From NCBI RefSeq assembly GCF_943372915.1, contig NZ_CALSAN010000011.1, positions 1 through 64,000 on the forward strand: a stretch of 64,000 nucleotides of DNA. The letters run 5' to 3'. Within the stretch, counting starts at the first letter, position 1. The number at the start of each line of letters is the position of its first letter. A model generated the notes under the pieces. The model was not told the DNA's origin. It did no database searches and saw only the letters and a list, made by a program, of their open reading frames with translations. Below, piece after piece: positions 14,914 to 23,126 of this stretch. The position numbers and the translations under genes are program-made. The stretch is from Ferrovibrio terrae_A (GTDB lineage: Bacteria > Pseudomonadota > Alphaproteobacteria > Ferrovibrionales > Ferrovibrionaceae).

Positions 14914-17355
14914 ATGCCGCTTCGCCTCATCCTGCCGATCCTGTGCCGCCCGTATCTGCGTCGCCTTGGGCTGGTGCTATGCCTCGTCCTTGTCACTTTT
15001 GCCTCGGTCCAGGCGCAGCCTGGTGGGGGCGTGTCCGGCACTTCCGGCGCGTTGACGGCGACCGACTGGAATGCAGCCTTGTCGGCTGTCACGCGCCAGT
15101 TGCGCGATCCGCGCATGGACGACGACGGATTTGCCGCCCTGCGTGCCGACCTTGATCGCCTGCGCGTCAATGCCAGTATCGAACGTGACCAGTTTCGCCA
15201 GGCGGTGACAGGTACGCAGACGCAGCTTGATGCCCTGGGGCCCGCACCGGCAACCGGCCAGCCGCGCGAGGCCCCGGCGGTGACGGAGTCGCGCCGGCAG
15301 CTCGCCGTGCGCCTGCAATCGGTGCAGGACAGCGCGAAGCAGGCCGAGCTGGCGCTGACCCGCATCATCGCCCTGCAGGACGAGGTGGCCGACGAAGCGC
15401 GGCGCCAGTTCACCCGGCAACTGCTCTATCGCGGCGCTTCGCCCTTCAGCCCGAATTTCTGGCGCAATGGCATCGAGGATATCCGTGGCATTTCCGCCCA
15501 GGTGCTGGCGGCACCAGAGCAGTGGTGGCAGGCCGATGACAACCGCCGTTCCGGCCATACCACGCTGCTGCAGATCATCATGGTGGCGGTGCTCACCGTC
15601 GTGCTGCTGATTCCGCTGCAACGCTGGCTATACCAGACCTACGGTATCCGTCCTGACAGTGAGGGCGAGCCCTCGGCAGGCCGCCGCACGATGGCGTCTT
15701 TCACAGTGCTGATCGGCCAGACGGCTATGCCGTTGGTGACGCTGTGGGCAACCTACGGCGTGCTGGTCGGCAATGACTGGGCGACTGGCCTGATCGGGCG
15801 CATCATGTTCATTCTGATGCAGGCGATCAGCATTGCTCTGCTGGCGCGCGGCCTGGCACAGGCGACGCTGGCGCCGCAGCATCCGGCCTGGGCGCTGATC
15901 CCGCTGCCCAAGCTGGAGCGCAATCGACTGCAGCGGCGGGTCACCGCTTTTTCCATCGGCATGGTGCTGGTGGCCGCCCTAGTCGCCCCGTCGCGCGTGC
16001 CGGATTTCGGCACGGCCGGCCGCGATATGGTGATCGCTGCCGTGGCGTTGTTCCTGGTCATCACCAACCTGGCATTTTCAGATCCGCGGCTGTGGCGGCC
16101 GCTGAGCGATGAGATGCGGCCGTTGCGGCTGTTCGCATCATTGATCTTCGGTCTCAACCTGGTGTCGCTCGCTGGCTTGCTACTTGGCTATTACGGTGCC
16201 GCCGCTTTCCTGTCCTACGGACTGCTTGGTTCATCGCTCACCCTGGGGGCTTACACGCTGGTGCGCAGCGCGGTGCGCGATGGCCTTGCCAATCTGGCCG
16301 AGAATCCGGAAAGCCGATTCCGCAGCTGGCGCCAGACGCTGGGCCTGAGTGGTCCGCTCAGCACGACCAGCCAGCTGCTGTTCGGCCTGTTGGCCGATAT
16401 CGTACTGTTCATGTTGCTGCTGATCGGCTTGGCGTTTGCCTGGGGCGTCAGCCGCGCGACGCTGATCGGCTACACGCTGGAACTGTTCTACGGCGTCTCC
16501 ATCGGTCCGGTGACGATTTCACTCGGCAATATCCTTGCCGCCATGGTGGTGCTGGTGATCGGCATCGGCCTGACCCGGTTTCTCAGCGGCGGGCTCAACA
16601 CGCGGCTGGAACAGCAGACCGGTATCGATCCCGGTGTGCGCAATTCCATGGTCACCGGGCTGACCTATGTCGGCTATCTGCTGGCCATCGTCGCCGGCAT
16701 TGGCGTGGTCGGGCTTGATCTGTCCAACCTTGCGATCATCGCCGGTGCGCTGTCGGTCGGTATCGGTTTCGGCCTGCAGAATATCGTCAACAACTTCGTC
16801 TCCGGCCTGATCTTGCTGATCGAACGGCCGGTGAAGGTGGGCGACTGGGTGGTGATCGGTGACCGCGAAGGCTATGTGCGACGCATCAATGTGCGCTCTA
16901 CCGAGATCGAGACCTTCCCGCGCGCCTCGGTGATCATCCCCAATTCGGAGCTGATCTCCAGCCCGGTGATGAACTGGACGCATCGCAACCGGCTCGGCCG
17001 CGTCGATGTTGCCGTCAGCCTGTCCTATGCCGCCGACCTCGAGAAGGCGCGCGAGGTGCTGCTGAACTGCCTGACCAGCCATCCGGATATTCTCAGCATG
17101 CCGGCGCCGCAGGTGATCTTCCGCGATTTCGGGTCCGGCACGCTGCTGTTCGCGCTGCGCGGCCATATTGCTGATGTAGAGAAGCGGCACATGATCGAAA
17201 GCGACCTGCGCTTTGCGATCCATAAATGCCTCAAGGAAAGTGGTGTTGGCCTGCCTTATGGTGCGCCGGCCATGATGCATCTGGCCGATATCGACCGGCT
17301 TGAAAAAGCTTTGGGCGGCCTGTCGGAACAGGGCCGCCCAAAGTCTCAGGAGTAA
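14914..17355 (+). CDS. Large mechanosensitive channel, MscS family with N-terminal DUF3772
   Basis: 813 residues. A signal peptide (core LGLVLCLVLVTFASVQAQ) precedes a periplasmic DUF3772-type coiled region of about 150 residues (ALTATDWNAALSAVTRQLRD onwards). About ten membrane segments follow and then the MscS core: pore helix NLAIIAGALSVGIGFGLQN, the beta domain with VKVGDWVVIGDREGYV, and PNSELISSPVMNWT. MscS-type channels open on membrane tension to release solutes in hypo-osmotic shock. The size resembles MscK/YbdG-like multi-TM members. A GTG at 14878 would add 12 residues. The last ~15 codons also form a hairpin that appears to end transcription of the convergent pirin unit. Confidence 0.9.
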   Translation: MPLRLILPILCRPYLRRLGLVLCLVLVTFASVQAQPGGGVSGTSGALTATDWNAALSAVTRQLRDPRMDDDGFAALRADLDRLRVNASIERDQFRQAVTGTQTQLDALGPAPATGQPREAPAVTESRRQLAVRLQSVQDSAKQAELALTRIIALQDEVADEARRQFTRQLLYRGASPFSPNFWRNGIEDIRGISAQVLAAPEQWWQADDNRRSGHTTLLQIIMVAVLTVVLLIPLQRWLYQTYGIRPDSEGEPSAGRRTMASFTVLIGQTAMPLVTLWATYGVLVGNDWATGLIGRIMFILMQAISIALLARGLAQATLAPQHPAWALIPLPKLERNRLQRRVTAFSIGMVLVAALVAPSRVPDFGTAGRDMVIAAVALFLVITNLAFSDPRLWRPLSDEMRPLRLFASLIFGLNLVSLAGLLLGYYGAAAFLSYGLLGSSLTLGAYTLVRSAVRDGLANLAENPESRFRSWRQTLGLSGPLSTTSQLLFGLLADIVLFMLLLIGLAFAWGVSRATLIGYTLELFYGVSIGPVTISLGNILAAMVVLVIGIGLTRFLSGGLNTRLEQQTGIDPGVRNSMVTGLTYVGYLLAIVAGIGVVGLDLSNLAIIAGALSVGIGFGLQNIVNNFVSGLILLIERPVKVGDWVVIGDREGYVRRINVRSTEIETFPRASVIIPNSELISSPVMNWTHRNRLGRVDVAVSLSYAADLEKAREVLLNCLTSHPDILSMPAPQVIFRDFGSGTLLFALRGHIADVEKRHMIESDLRFAIHKCLKESGVGLPYGAPAMMHLADIDRLEKALGGLSEQGRPKSQE
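17302..17343 (-). terminator. Rho-independent terminator of the wrbA-pirin unit, inside the channel gene
   Basis: CTTTGGGCGGCC (17309-17320) and GGCCGCCCAAAG (17332-17343) form a perfect 12-bp stem with an 11-base loop. On the minus strand the stem is followed by CTTTTTC. It lies 25 bases beyond the pirin stop and within the last codons of the opposing channel gene. Confidence 0.7.
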
Positions 17356-17367
17356 TCTGACCCGAGG

Positions 17368-18099
17368 TCAGTTCGGGCGTCCGGTCGGCCGCGGCAGATC
17401 GAACAGCAGGATCTCGGCGCCGTCGGCGGCCGTGATCTCGATTTTGCCGTCACCCACCAGTGCCGCACCGGCGCGGGTGGCAACCTGCTGGCCATCCACC
17501 GTTACCGTGCCATTGGCGACCACCAGATAGCCCATGCGATCGGGCTTCTGCTCGTAGGCGACGCTGGCGCCCTTGTCGATGAAGGCGCCGAACAGGGTGG
17601 CGTCCTGGTGGATCAGCAGCGTGCCGGGATTGGCCGACAGCACGGGCTCCTCACCCGAGGCCAGCGGCACCAGCTTGTTGGCGCGGTCGCCCTTGGGGAA
17701 CTGCGCCTGGTCCCAGCGCGGCTTCAGTCTGGTCTGACGCGGCTGGATCCAGATCTGGAACAGATGCGTCAGCTCATCCTCGGCATTGTATTCCGAATGC
17801 ATGATGCCGGTGCCGGCAGACATCACCTGAACGTCGCCGGCCGGAGTGCGGCCCTTATTGCCCAGGCTGTCTTCATGGCTGATGGCGCCCTTGGTGACAT
17901 AGGTGATGATCTCCATGTCGCGGTGGCCATGCATCGGGAAGCCCGAATGCGGCGCGATTTCGTCATCGTTCCACACCCGCAGCGGCCCGAAGCCGTAGCC
18001 CATCGGGGCCTCGACACCGGAGAAGTTGAAATGGAACCGGCTGTTCAGCCAGTCGACATTCATGCGACCGAGATCATCGAAAGGAACAACATGGATCAT
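17368..18099 (-). CDS. Pirin family protein (quercetinase-like cupin)
   Basis: 243 residues. Bicupin of the YhhW/pirin type; E. coli YhhW has quercetin 2,3-dioxygenase activity in vitro, and the physiological substrate is unknown. The metal site of the N-terminal cupin is visible as HSGFPMHGHRDMEIITYV with the later HSEYN (two His of HxH, a further His and Glu). The start at 18099 follows GGAGG by five bases and gives the family start MIHVVPFDDLG. It is downstream of wrbA with a 55-base gap that holds a perfect hairpin. The pair pirin plus WrbA suggests a shared quinone/flavonoid or electrophile response. Confidence 0.92.
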   Translation of the reverse strand: MIHVVPFDDLGRMNVDWLNSRFHFNFSGVEAPMGYGFGPLRVWNDDEIAPHSGFPMHGHRDMEIITYVTKGAISHEDSLGNKGRTPAGDVQVMSAGTGIMHSEYNAEDELTHLFQIWIQPRQTRLKPRWDQAQFPKGDRANKLVPLASGEEPVLSANPGTLLIHQDATLFGAFIDKGASVAYEQKPDRMGYLVVANGTVTVDGQQVATRAGAALVGDGKIEITAADGAEILLFDLPRPTGRPN

Positions 18100-18112
18100 G
18101 GAAACCTCCATC

Positions 18113-18141
18113 GGCGACGGCTGATGATACCAGCCGTCGCC
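18113..18141. repeat. Perfect 11-bp hairpin between wrbA and the pirin gene
   Basis: GGCGACGGCTG (18113-18123) and CAGCCGTCGCC (18131-18141) pair perfectly around a 7-base loop. No U-run follows on the minus strand, so it is more likely an mRNA processing or stability element, or attenuator, than a full terminator. It ends just before the pirin ribosome site. Confidence 0.5.
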
Positions 18142-18154
18142 GCAGTGAGTAGAG

Positions 18155-18754
18155 TTAAGCCTTCAGCTTGGCGGCGATGTTCGCCACATGCTTGCCCTGG
18201 AAGCGGGCGGTCTTGAGTTCAACCTCGCTCGGCTGGCGGCTGCCATCCGGACCCGCGATGGTACCGGCACCGAGCGGCGAGCCGCCCTTCACCGCGCTGA
18301 TATCCATCGTCTCCGGAATGGCATAGGGCAGGCCGACGATCACCAGGCCATGATGCAGCAGGGTGGTGTGGAAGCTGCTCACGGTGGTTTCGTTGCCGCC
18401 GCCGGTGCCGGTGGACACGAAGACGCTGCCGACCTTGCCGACCAGCGCGCCCTTCACCCACAGACCGCCGGTCTGGTCGAGGAAGCTGCGCATCTGGCTG
18501 GTCATGTTGCCGAAGCGGGTGCCGGTGCCAAAGATAATGGCGTCGTAATCGGCCAGCTCGGCCGGGTCGGCGATCGGGGCGGCCTGGTCCCACTTGCCTC
18601 CGGCCTTCTTGAAGGCCTCTTCCGGCATGGTCTCGGGCACGCGCTTGATCGTGACCTGGGCGCCGGGAACCTCCCGGGCGCCAGCGGCGACCGCCTCGGC
18701 CATCTTCTCAACATGGCCGTACATCGAATGATAAAGCACCAGAACCTTGGTCAT
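18155..18754 (-). CDS. wrbA: NAD(P)H:quinone oxidoreductase WrbA
   Basis: 199 residues. WrbA is a tetrameric FMN flavodoxin-like enzyme that reduces quinones by two electrons, avoiding semiquinone radicals. The FMN loop is LYHSMYGHVEKMA near the start; other family marks are FGTGTRFGNMTSQMRSFLDQTGG and FVSTGTGGGNETT. Length and motifs match the type IV quinone oxidoreductase. First gene of a two-gene unit with the pirin gene and divergent from a LysR regulator, which probably controls it. Confidence 0.96.
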   Translation of the reverse strand: MTKVLVLYHSMYGHVEKMAEAVAAGAREVPGAQVTIKRVPETMPEEAFKKAGGKWDQAAPIADPAELADYDAIIFGTGTRFGNMTSQMRSFLDQTGGLWVKGALVGKVGSVFVSTGTGGGNETTVSSFHTTLLHHGLVIVGLPYAIPETMDISAVKGGSPLGAGTIAGPDGSRQPSEVELKTARFQGKHVANIAAKLKA

Positions 18755-18814
18755 CGTCGCTTCTCCAGTTAGGGGTGGGTTGGTGTTGAGGCGAAAGTAA
18801 GCCTTTCTTGAATT

Positions 18815-18863
18815 GAAACAATATCGCCTTTGGAATATGATTGTTTCCCATGGGAAACAATAT
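18815..18863. promoter_or_regulatory. Operator region between wrbA and the LysR gene
   Basis: A 22-bp perfect palindrome at 18840-18861 has the core TTGTTTCCCATGGGAAACAA. Its right half, GAAACAATAT (18854-18863), is repeated at 18815-18824, 39 bases upstream. The palindrome abuts the LysR start codon at 18862. This layout fits a LysR autoregulatory and divergent target site, with a strong site and a weaker half-site one face away. Confidence 0.6.
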
Positions 18864-19821
18864 GGATCATCTGGCCGATCTGGCCGTCTTCGCCCGGGTG
18901 GTGGAGCTGGAGAGTTTCAGCGCCGCGGCCGCGGCGCTGGCGCGGTCGAAATCGGCGGTCTCCAAGCAGGTATCCCGGCTGGAGCAGCGGTTGGGAACGC
19001 AGCTGCTGCAGCGGACCACCCGCAAACTGTCACTGACCGAGACCGGCCGTATCGTGCTGGATCATGCCCAGCGCGTATTACTGGAGGCGGAAGCCGTGGA
19101 TGCCGCCGTGCAGAATCTGCAGGCCCTGCCGCGCGGCCTGCTGCGCGTGAACCTGCCGATGAGCTTCGGCCTGGCCTATGTGGCGCCACTGTTGCCAGAA
19201 CTGCTGGCGCTCTGCCCGGAACTGAAGGTGGATCTCACCTTCAACGACCGCACCATCGACCTGCTGGAAGAAGAGGTCGACGTGGCCATTCGCATCGGCG
19301 CCAACTTGTCTGATTCCACGTTGACGGCGAGACGTCTGGCCCCGGTGCGACCGATCACCTGTGCAGCCGAATCATACTTACGCAAGGCCGGTGTGCCGCT
19401 GAAACCCGACGACCTGCGCCAGCATGAATGTCTGTTGTACAAATACCTGCCGGAGCCGGAGACCTGGCGCTACGAGGGGCCGGGCGGGCCCTATGCGGTG
19501 AAGGTGTCGGGCCGGCTGACGACCAACAACGGCGACTCGCTGCGCAATGCCGCGATGGCTGGCCATGGTGTCGCCCGGCTGCCCAGCTTCATCGTTGGGC
19601 CCGATATCGCGGCCGGTCGGCTTGTGCCGCTGCTGGAAGCCTATGAACCGGCACCGCTGGGCATCTATGCGGTCTACCCGGCCCAGCGTTATCTGACGCC
19701 CAAGGTGCGGGCCTTTATCGACTTCTATGCCAGCCGGTTTGGCCCCGAGCCGCCCTGGGAGTGTGTTCTGGCCGACACAGCCCGGCCCAAGAGTGCACCC
19801 GGAGATATGAAATCCCTGTGA
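18862..19821 (+). CDS. LysR family transcriptional regulator
   Basis: 319 residues. The N-terminal winged HTH (about 1-62) reads MDHLADLAVFARVVELESFS, with recognition helix region ARSKSAVSKQVSRLEQRLG and LLQRTTRKLSLTETG. The effector domain (about 90-295) resembles the CrgA/AaeR-type subgroup (RVNLPMSFGLAYVAPLLPEL). The start at 18862 is chosen because an upstream ATG at 18850 lies in the middle of a perfect palindrome that looks like its operator. It is divergent from wrbA-pirin, so quinone or electrophile sensing is likely. The C-terminus has a ~20-residue tail of low conservation. Confidence 0.92.
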   Translation: MDHLADLAVFARVVELESFSAAAAALARSKSAVSKQVSRLEQRLGTQLLQRTTRKLSLTETGRIVLDHAQRVLLEAEAVDAAVQNLQALPRGLLRVNLPMSFGLAYVAPLLPELLALCPELKVDLTFNDRTIDLLEEEVDVAIRIGANLSDSTLTARRLAPVRPITCAAESYLRKAGVPLKPDDLRQHECLLYKYLPEPETWRYEGPGGPYAVKVSGRLTTNNGDSLRNAAMAGHGVARLPSFIVGPDIAAGRLVPLLEAYEPAPLGIYAVYPAQRYLTPKVRAFIDFYASRFGPEPPWECVLADTARPKSAPGDMKSL

Positions 19822-20115
19822 AACCGGGTTTACGCCCCCGGCCGGCTATGCTAATCGACTTTCGCGACCAAACAGGACTTTGTGTCATGACCCGCCAGTG
19901 GCGACATCGACGAGCCCGTATGAGCGCACCGCAAGCGCAAATGATGCGAAAGCGGTGCGTAACGGCCGTTTGTGCGCGCTGAAGCTGGGTCATTGTCGCC
20001 GTCTGATCTCCGACTGACATCTGCTTCCACCATGAGCACGAACCGGCCAACCGGACGGAAGGCTAAGGCCACCCGTCCGCCTCTGGTGTCCGAAATCGTT
20101 GCTGGAAGCAAACTC
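19822..20115. other. 294-base gap between the LysR gene and the acetyltransferase gene
   Basis: The stretch holds a short repeat AAACCGGGTTT-like at its left end and a possible alternative start (ATG at 20032) for the acetyltransferase. A 31-codon basic reading frame at 19887-19982 is visible but lacks support. I see no RNA gene or strong terminator here. Confidence 0.4.
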
Positions 20116-20637
20116 ATGTACCCCATTCTGCCCGAGCGGCCGTCCGACGCCGCCCAGATCGATACCCTGCTGGACCTCACCTTCGGTTCGGATCGCACCC
20201 GCAAGACCGTGTACCGGCTGCGTGAGGCCGTGGCGCATGTGAAGGCGCTCGCCTTCGTGGTGCGCGACGAGGATGGCGTGGTGCTCGGCTCGATCCGCTA
20301 TTGGCCGGTCGCCATCGGCGAAGCGGCGACACCGGCGATCATGCTCGGCCCGGTGACGGTGCATCCGCATTACCAGGGCCAGGGCATCGGCCGCGCGCTG
20401 ATCCGGCACAGCCTCTACACGGCCACCCGGCTCGGCCATGGCCTGTGCATCCTGGTGGGCGACAAACCCTATTACGAACCCTTCGGCTTTGTCGGTGCCG
20501 CCGATCGTGGCCTGGAGATGCCGGGCTGGGTCGAACGCGAGCGCTTCCAGGTGATGGAACTGGCGGCTGGCGCGCTGCAGGGTGTCAGCGGCATGGTCGG
20601 CAAGCCGGTGAAGAGCAAGAAGAAGGCGGCGGCCTGA
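20116..20637 (+). CDS. GNAT family N-acetyltransferase
   Basis: 173 residues. GNAT enzymes move an acetyl group from acetyl-CoA to an amine. The acetyl-CoA loop is seen as VHPHYQGQGIGRALI (Q/R-x-x-G-x-G/A), after the beta4 strand IMLGPVTV. The end VGDKPYYEPFGFVGAADRGL is typical of the YhbS-like subgroup. The start at 20116 gives the family beginning MYPILPERPSDAAQID with GGAAG upstream; a longer form from 20032 would add 28 residues rich in Lys/Arg/Pro. The C-terminus is a basic KSKKKAAA tail. One base separates it from the next gene, so the two are co-translated. The substrate cannot be told. Confidence 0.85.
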   Translation: MYPILPERPSDAAQIDTLLDLTFGSDRTRKTVYRLREAVAHVKALAFVVRDEDGVVLGSIRYWPVAIGEAATPAIMLGPVTVHPHYQGQGIGRALIRHSLYTATRLGHGLCILVGDKPYYEPFGFVGAADRGLEMPGWVERERFQVMELAAGALQGVSGMVGKPVKSKKKAAA

Positions 20638-20638
20638 G

Positions 20639-21022
20639 ATGGCGCGCACCGTCTTGCCCGATGGCAATGGCGGTCATGTCCTTCTGCTCGACAGCATCGC
20701 GGAAATCCGCAGTGAGGACGCCGGCTGGCTGGTGGTCTCTGGCAGCCATGGCGGTGTCAGTGCGGCGCAGTTCGCCATCGCGGTGCCGTTGCGCGGCTGT
20801 TTCCTCAATGATGCCGGCTTCGGCAAGGATGATGCCGGCGTGGCCGGCCTTGATATGCTGCCCTATCCGGCAGCGGCCTACAGCCATGCTTCGGCCCGCA
20901 TCGGCGACGCAGCCGATGGCTGGACGCATGGCGTGCTGACGCGGGCGAATGCCGCGGGGCAGGCGGCGGGCTGGCAGGCGGGGCTGTCGGTTTCTGACGC
21001 TGTGAAACGCCTGTCGCGTTAA
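20639..21022 (+). CDS. Conserved protein of unknown function (GSHGG/NDAG-GKDDAG motifs)
   Basis: 127 residues. I have seen similar proteins in proteobacteria but know no characterised member. Clear blocks are LLLDSIAEIRSEDAGWLVVS, then GSHGG, FLNDAGFGKDDAGVAGLDML, and SHASARIGDAADGW. The Gly/His and Asp-rich blocks look like enzyme active-site or ligand loops. There are no membrane segments or signal peptide. It begins one base after the acetyltransferase stop, so it is made from the same message. Its end overlaps by four bases the end of the convergent membrane-protein gene. Confidence 0.7.
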   Translation: MARTVLPDGNGGHVLLLDSIAEIRSEDAGWLVVSGSHGGVSAAQFAIAVPLRGCFLNDAGFGKDDAGVAGLDMLPYPAAAYSHASARIGDAADGWTHGVLTRANAAGQAAGWQAGLSVSDAVKRLSR

Positions 21023-23121
21023 CGGCTCTCGCGCCGCCACATCAGCAGCATCGCCAGCAGCAAGGCGGTCAGCACTGCCAGCGGCAGGGCCAGCGGCGTC
21101 AGGGTCAGACCGGTGACCACGAAATCATTCTGGCGATAAAGCCCGATCCAGCCGCGGCCGGCCTGTTCGCGCACGGCGCTGCGGGTCGGTTTCTCGACCA
21201 TGCGGATCTCTGGCAGGCCGTCGCGCAGCCAGCTGACACTGCCGCGGCTGGCATCGGCCAGCGGCTTCAGGATCGCCGGTGTGGCACGGGGATCGGCAAA
21301 TTCGCGCGGGTTGATCGCGCCCATGGTGGCTACCGTCTCGCGTGCGCCGTCGCGCACGCGGTAGATGCCCGGCATGTCGACCGGCAACTGACCGCCGGCA
21401 ATGCCATTGCCGCGTTCCTGCAGCTCCAGTTTGGTTTCGCTGCCATCCGGCCGAACGACGGTGACCGGTTCGCGGCTCTCTTTCAGGCTCTGGCGCTCGA
21501 CTTCCAACCGGCCGCCCTTGGTTTCGGCACGCAGTGCCTCTTCTTCCAGATCGGGTTCCTTCATCAGCCAGTGGGCCAGGCGTCGCAAGACCTCGGCCTG
21601 CGGCCCGCCGTTTTCGAAGCCGCGCGACCACAGCCAGATATGGTCGGAATAGAACTGTGCAATGCGGCCCTTGTCGATGCGGTCGAGCATCAACAGCGGC
21701 TCGCGGTTCGGTGTCTCCAGCAGGCTGTAGCCGCGCGCCACATCGACATTCACGACACGGAACCAGCGGCTCCAGGTCGGCTGGCCGTTCTCGCCCACCG
21801 AGCCGGGCAGGCCGGCCGTCACCGGATGGCGCTTGCCGGTGGCGCTCAGCTGCGGCGTGAAGGGCTCGGTGCGCACCGTGCCTGTTGGCCGGCCCGGGAA
21901 GCTATCGGCCAGCGGCGTGCGGTAGATACTGAGCGGCGTGGCATAGGCCGGGCCGGAAACCTCGAGGAAGGCGCCGCCGCGTTCGACATACCTGGCGATA
22001 TTCTCGTAATACGACGTCGGCAGGATGCCGCGCCGCCGGTAGCGGTCGAAGATGATCAGGTCGAAATCATACAGCTTGATCTCGAACAGCTCGCGGATCG
22101 GGAAGGCGATCAGCGACAGTTCGCGGATCGGCGTGCCGTCCTGCTTGTCCGGCGGCCTGAGAATGGTGAAATGCACCAGATCGACATTCGGATCGGCCTT
22201 CAGCAGGTTGCGCCAGACGCGTTCGCCCGCATGCACCTCGCCGGTGACCAGCAGTACGCGGAGGCGATCGCGCACGCCGTTCACCGACAGCGCCACGCGG
22301 TTGTTCAGCGGCGTCAGTTCGTTCGGGATCGGAGCCACATCGAATTCCAGCAGGCTGCGGCCCGCCCGCGGCAGCTTGAACGGCACGGTGACATCGCGGC
22401 CGACCGGCACGGACAGCGTCTGTTCGCCGGCATCCTGCTGGCGGAAGCGCAGCTGCGCCATCTCGTTCGGTGCTGCGCCGGTATCATCGACGCGCAGGGT
22501 GACGTTCAGATCCTGGTTGACCATGCCGAAGGTGGGCGCATTGCGCACCACCAGCCGGCGGTCGCGTTCATCGGGGCGGCCGGTCAGCAGCACATGCACC
22601 GGCGCACCGGTCACATCCTGCGCAGCCGCGATCTCGGCCGGCATATCGTGCACCTGACCATCGGTGACCAGGATGCTGCCGGCCAGGCGATGGCGCGGCA
22701 GGTCGCTTAAGGCCAGCGTCAGTGCCGAGAACAGCCGGGTGCCCTCATCGCGATCGGCAGTTTCGGCCGCCGGCTTGCCGGCACGCACCACGCGCAGTTC
22801 CAGATTCTCGACGGCACCGAGTTTTTCACGCAGCACGGCTTCGGCCTGTTCGACCTGGCGCTGGCGGTCGGCGATACTCTGGCTCGGGCTTTCGTCCAGT
22901 ACCACCACGGCAATATCGGGCAGCGTGCTGCGCTCTTCCTTGCGTGCAACCGGATTGGCCAGCGTGCCGATGGCGAGGATGGCGACCAGTGCGCGCAGCA
23001 ATGTGCCGCGCGCACGCCGCCACAGGCCCATGCCGGTCAGCATCAGCGCCACCACGGTACAGGCCAGCAGCAGCGGCCAGGGCACCAGCGGAGCGAAATC
23101 GAGGGTAAGGGCGCTGTTCAT
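21019..23121 (-). CDS. Large membrane protein of the MoxR/DUF58 operon, vWA/glutamine-amidotransferase-like
   Basis: 700 residues. Two membrane helices at the N-terminus (about 14-33 and 41-58) and one near the C-terminus (about 672-694) frame a large periplasmic domain. The sequence DIAVVVLDESPSQSIADRQR near 68-87 resembles a degenerate von Willebrand A MIDAS, and SILVTDGQVHDM follows. A later region (DLIIFDRYRRRGILPTSYYE, YVERGGAFLEVSGPAY) looks like a class I glutamine-amidotransferase fold without an obvious catalytic Cys. Last gene of a tight four-gene operon (5-base gap upstream). Such genes accompany MoxR AAA+ ATPases and are thought to act in envelope stress or protein maturation; direct function is unknown. 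Confidence 0.8.
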   Translation of the reverse strand: MNSALTLDFAPLVPWPLLLACTVVALMLTGMGLWRRARGTLLRALVAILAIGTLANPVARKEERSTLPDIAVVVLDESPSQSIADRQRQVEQAEAVLREKLGAVENLELRVVRAGKPAAETADRDEGTRLFSALTLALSDLPRHRLAGSILVTDGQVHDMPAEIAAAQDVTGAPVHVLLTGRPDERDRRLVVRNAPTFGMVNQDLNVTLRVDDTGAAPNEMAQLRFRQQDAGEQTLSVPVGRDVTVPFKLPRAGRSLLEFDVAPIPNELTPLNNRVALSVNGVRDRLRVLLVTGEVHAGERVWRNLLKADPNVDLVHFTILRPPDKQDGTPIRELSLIAFPIRELFEIKLYDFDLIIFDRYRRRGILPTSYYENIARYVERGGAFLEVSGPAYATPLSIYRTPLADSFPGRPTGTVRTEPFTPQLSATGKRHPVTAGLPGSVGENGQPTWSRWFRVVNVDVARGYSLLETPNREPLLMLDRIDKGRIAQFYSDHIWLWSRGFENGGPQAEVLRRLAHWLMKEPDLEEEALRAETKGGRLEVERQSLKESREPVTVVRPDGSETKLELQERGNGIAGGQLPVDMPGIYRVRDGARETVATMGAINPREFADPRATPAILKPLADASRGSVSWLRDGLPEIRMVEKPTRSAVREQAGRGWIGLYRQNDFVVTGLTLTPLALPLAVLTALLLAMLLMWRRESR

Positions 23122-23126
23122 GCCGG

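Noticed and set aside
19887..19982. A 31-codon basic reading frame between LysR and GNAT genes
   Set aside because: No ribosome site and no conservation evidence; its Arg-rich look is explained by GC-rich sequence.
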